DNA of 7,672 nt, from the NCBI GenBank assembly GCA_023128035.1, contig JAGMES010000187.1:1-7672 (forward strand). Direction: 5' to 3'. The notes beneath the pieces were generated by a model, which made no database searches, was not told where the DNA came from, and saw only the letters and a list, made by a program, of their open reading frames with translations. Numbering within the stretch: position 1 is the first letter of the stretch; every line of letters begins with the position of its first letter. Positions 6,126 to 7,672 of the stretch are shown piece by piece. Source of the DNA: Halanaerobiales bacterium (GTDB taxonomy: Bacteria; Bacillota_F; Halanaerobiia; DY22613). The translations under genes and the position numbers were made by a program.

Positions 6126-7362
6126 TATTAATGCTTACGACGCAGATGTCAATCCTATTTCTCAGCATTTACACCAAGGTTTTGTTTGTGTAACTCATGA
6201 GGATATGGAACCGACAAATATTAGTCTTAAGATAGACAAGAGAGTAATACCTTTTTCTAACCCAATAGAGCATGGTCCTGTTACAATAGGGTCTGATTCT
6301 GCTGTTCTAGAAGCTACTGTAACTAATGTTTCTGGAATTTTAGTTCCTGGGACTACTGTTTCATTTACTATGGAGCCGAATTCTATTGGTTATTTGAATG
6401 GAGCTGCTGAATCTTCTGCTGTAACCAATGGAAGAGGACAAGCTTATTCTTCTTATCAACCACCAACTTCAGCTGATGATCTTGGATATTATTCTGTTGT
6501 AGTGCGGGATTCTGAAAATCCTTCATATCCTCCTCCTGATTATAAAGAAGTTGTTATTTCTGATGTTAATGCGGGTATAGAAGGAAAAGAACAAGATACT
6601 TATTTGTATCAAGTGTTAAAAGATGATTTGTTACAAGGAATTTGTGAAAAGGCTTTTGATGATTGGGCGGCTATTCCTGCTAATGTAGATATTCCTGAGT
6701 GGGTTGTTATGCCTCCTCCAGCTTCTGCTACTTATGACAAATGGAAAGCAGAATTTGTTCTAAAACATAATATTCAATTTTGGACAGGGTTGGTAAATGG
6801 TAAACTTTCTGGCCGAAAGGTTATTGTATATTCTTTGGTACCAGATCCAGCGGCAATAGATCCAACTGAAGATGGGACAGTATTAGGTGCTTATGTTCCA
6901 ACGCGACCAGTATCAATTGATAAAATAACAGGAGGATATAGATTAATTTATCCTGCTGCGGCACTTGTAAATTGTGATCCAACGTGTACCGATCCATTGA
7001 TTCCTGGTGGGTATTGGATAGTTCTTCCGCGAGCTGTAACTTTTCAAGCATATTGTTGGAGTTCGTACTATAATAGGAATATATATTCAAATAAAATAGC
7101 GGCGAGAATTATTTTGCCGTCGTACTTACTTGGCGAATATTTAAATAATTTGGACAGAATACCATTTGGATGGAAACTACCAATGGATACAGATAATGTT
7201 GCCGCTGGTATCAATGGAGCAACTTTTATAACAATTAATCCATACGGACCCCCAGGAGAATATCCAGTTTATGATTTAGTTGGGTGTGGTACTCCACCGG
7301 CAGATGTAACAAAAGATGAACAAGGCAATGAGATTAAGGTCACGGTTCCAACATGGCCATAA
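6109..7362 (+). CDS. Tail/baseplate-associated protein with invasin-type Ig-like domain
   Basis: The product has 417 residues and starts at TTG. Residues about 57-135 fit a bacterial Ig-like domain of the Big_1/invasin type: a strand AVLEATVTNVSG, then VPGTTVSFTMEP, a GYLNGAAE segment, AVTNGRGQAYSSY (the T..G.A signature) and the closing strand GYYSVVVRD. In phages such domains decorate tail, fibre or capsid proteins and are thought to help weak binding to host surface sugars. The rest (about 150-417) is unrecognised: a helical part with several Trp residues (FDDWAA, PEWVV, YDKWKAEF), then a beta-rich part with CDPTCTDPL, YCWSSYYNRNIYSNK and a Pro/Gly-rich tail ending PTWP. There is no signal peptide or membrane segment. 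The gene overlaps the previous one by 17 bases and is followed 14 bases later by the next start. An accessory surface or host-contact role is inference. Confidence 0.8.
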   Translation: MTLNHNINAYDADVNPISQHLHQGFVCVTHEDMEPTNISLKIDKRVIPFSNPIEHGPVTIGSDSAVLEATVTNVSGILVPGTTVSFTMEPNSIGYLNGAAESSAVTNGRGQAYSSYQPPTSADDLGYYSVVVRDSENPSYPPPDYKEVVISDVNAGIEGKEQDTYLYQVLKDDLLQGICEKAFDDWAAIPANVDIPEWVVMPPPASATYDKWKAEFVLKHNIQFWTGLVNGKLSGRKVIVYSLVPDPAAIDPTEDGTVLGAYVPTRPVSIDKITGGYRLIYPAAALVNCDPTCTDPLIPGGYWIVLPRAVTFQAYCWSSYYNRNIYSNKIAARIILPSYLLGEYLNNLDRIPFGWKLPMDTDNVAAGINGATFITINPYGPPGEYPVYDLVGCGTPPADVTKDEQGNEIKVTVPTWP

Positions 7363-7376
7363 GTGAGGTTTAAGAC

Positions 7377-7672
7377 ATGTCAGCTGACCATTTCGCAGAT
7401 GTTTTTCCAGATATACTGGATTTCGTAAAAGGGGAACAACCAACAGCAGCCAAGTTCAACGGTATGGCACAGCTAATCGATGGGGCTTTTGCCGATATTA
7501 CAGAAGGTATTGGCGATCCTTGGGATACGCAAGGACATACTTGTATTGGTGGAGATTTTACTCTTAGTCCAAAAAATCTTGCTCAAGCTAGTTTAGCTAG
7601 AATCATAGGTCCTTCTGATTATTTGTCACCATCAGGAGTTACTTTAAAAGAACACCATGGAGCTAATACCAT
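7377..7672 (+). CDS. N-terminal part of a phage structural (possibly fibre or appendage) protein, runs off the window
   Basis: The frame stays open from ATG 7377 to the right edge (98 codons). GAGG (7365-7368) lies 8 bases upstream, and an in-frame TAA (7371-7373) rules out an earlier start. The N-terminus reads MSADHFADVFPDILDFVKGE, then QPTAAKFNGMAQLIDGAF and ITEGIGDPWD. The G..PTAxKxNxM pattern followed by an IGD segment resembles the attachment end of some phage tail fibre or appendage proteins as I recall them; this is recollection of a pattern, not an alignment. The position after an Ig-domain protein suits a fibre or other host-contact protein. The missing C-terminus prevents a firmer call. 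Confidence 0.75.
   Translation, partial: MSADHFADVFPDILDFVKGEQPTAAKFNGMAQLIDGAFADITEGIGDPWDTQGHTCIGGDFTLSPKNLAQASLARIIGPSDYLSPSGVTLKEHHGANT

Noticed and set aside
1..7672. Promoters, terminators, tRNAs, CRISPR or defence system
   Set aside because: Genes are packed with at most about 35 bases between them. AT-rich promoter-like words are everywhere inside coding regions and cannot be trusted. No repeat-spacer array, cloverleaf or defence-type gene was seen.

Overview
The window looks like part of a tailed-phage (or prophage) genome, inside the late structural region. All genes lie on the + strand, are packed with almost no intergenic DNA, carry strong GGA-type Shine-Dalgarno sites and use ATG, GTG and TTG starts. 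The anchor is a baseplate J-like protein, which points to a contractile-tailed (myovirus-type) phage. The DNA is visibly AT-rich (not counted) and the structural proteins look acidic and beta-rich. The host cannot be named from the sequence. I recognise no bacterial chromosomal gene, tRNA, CRISPR array or insertion sequence.

Layout: (1) the last codons of an upstream gene (to 58); (2) a baseplate J-like protein (67-1317); (3) a small, highly charged coiled-coil protein with three identical 39-bp repeats (1353-1736); (4) a large unrecognised structural protein with a possible Ig-like segment (about 1751-3385); (5) a second unrecognised structural protein overlapping it by 4 bases (3382-4326), whose N-terminal part has a faint baseplate-J-like motif; (6) a free-standing HNH homing endonuclease with two zinc-finger-like motifs and a C-terminal AP2-like domain (4338-5069); (7) a third unrecognised structural protein (5070-6125); (8) a protein with an invasin-type Ig-like domain, starting at TTG inside gene 7 (6109-7362); (9) the N-terminal part of another structural or fibre-like protein that runs off the window (7377 onward).

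The structural genes probably form one late transcription unit for baseplate and host-contact parts. Gene order, short overlaps (GTGA at 3382; 17 bases at 6109) and stop-start contacts (TAG|ATG at 5069/5070) suggest translational coupling. The endonuclease is the only gene clearly foreign to this unit. The most interesting signal is at its borders. An 11-bp direct repeat, in the same codon phase, sits at the 3' end of the preceding gene and at the 3' end of the endonuclease gene. Removing one repeat plus the 743-bp unit would rejoin the two structural genes with a perfect stop-start junction and an intact ribosome binding site. This looks like an insertion footprint of the mobile endonuclease.

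No gene-free stretch exceeds about 35 bases, so there is no room for stand-alone promoters or terminators between genes, and I saw none.
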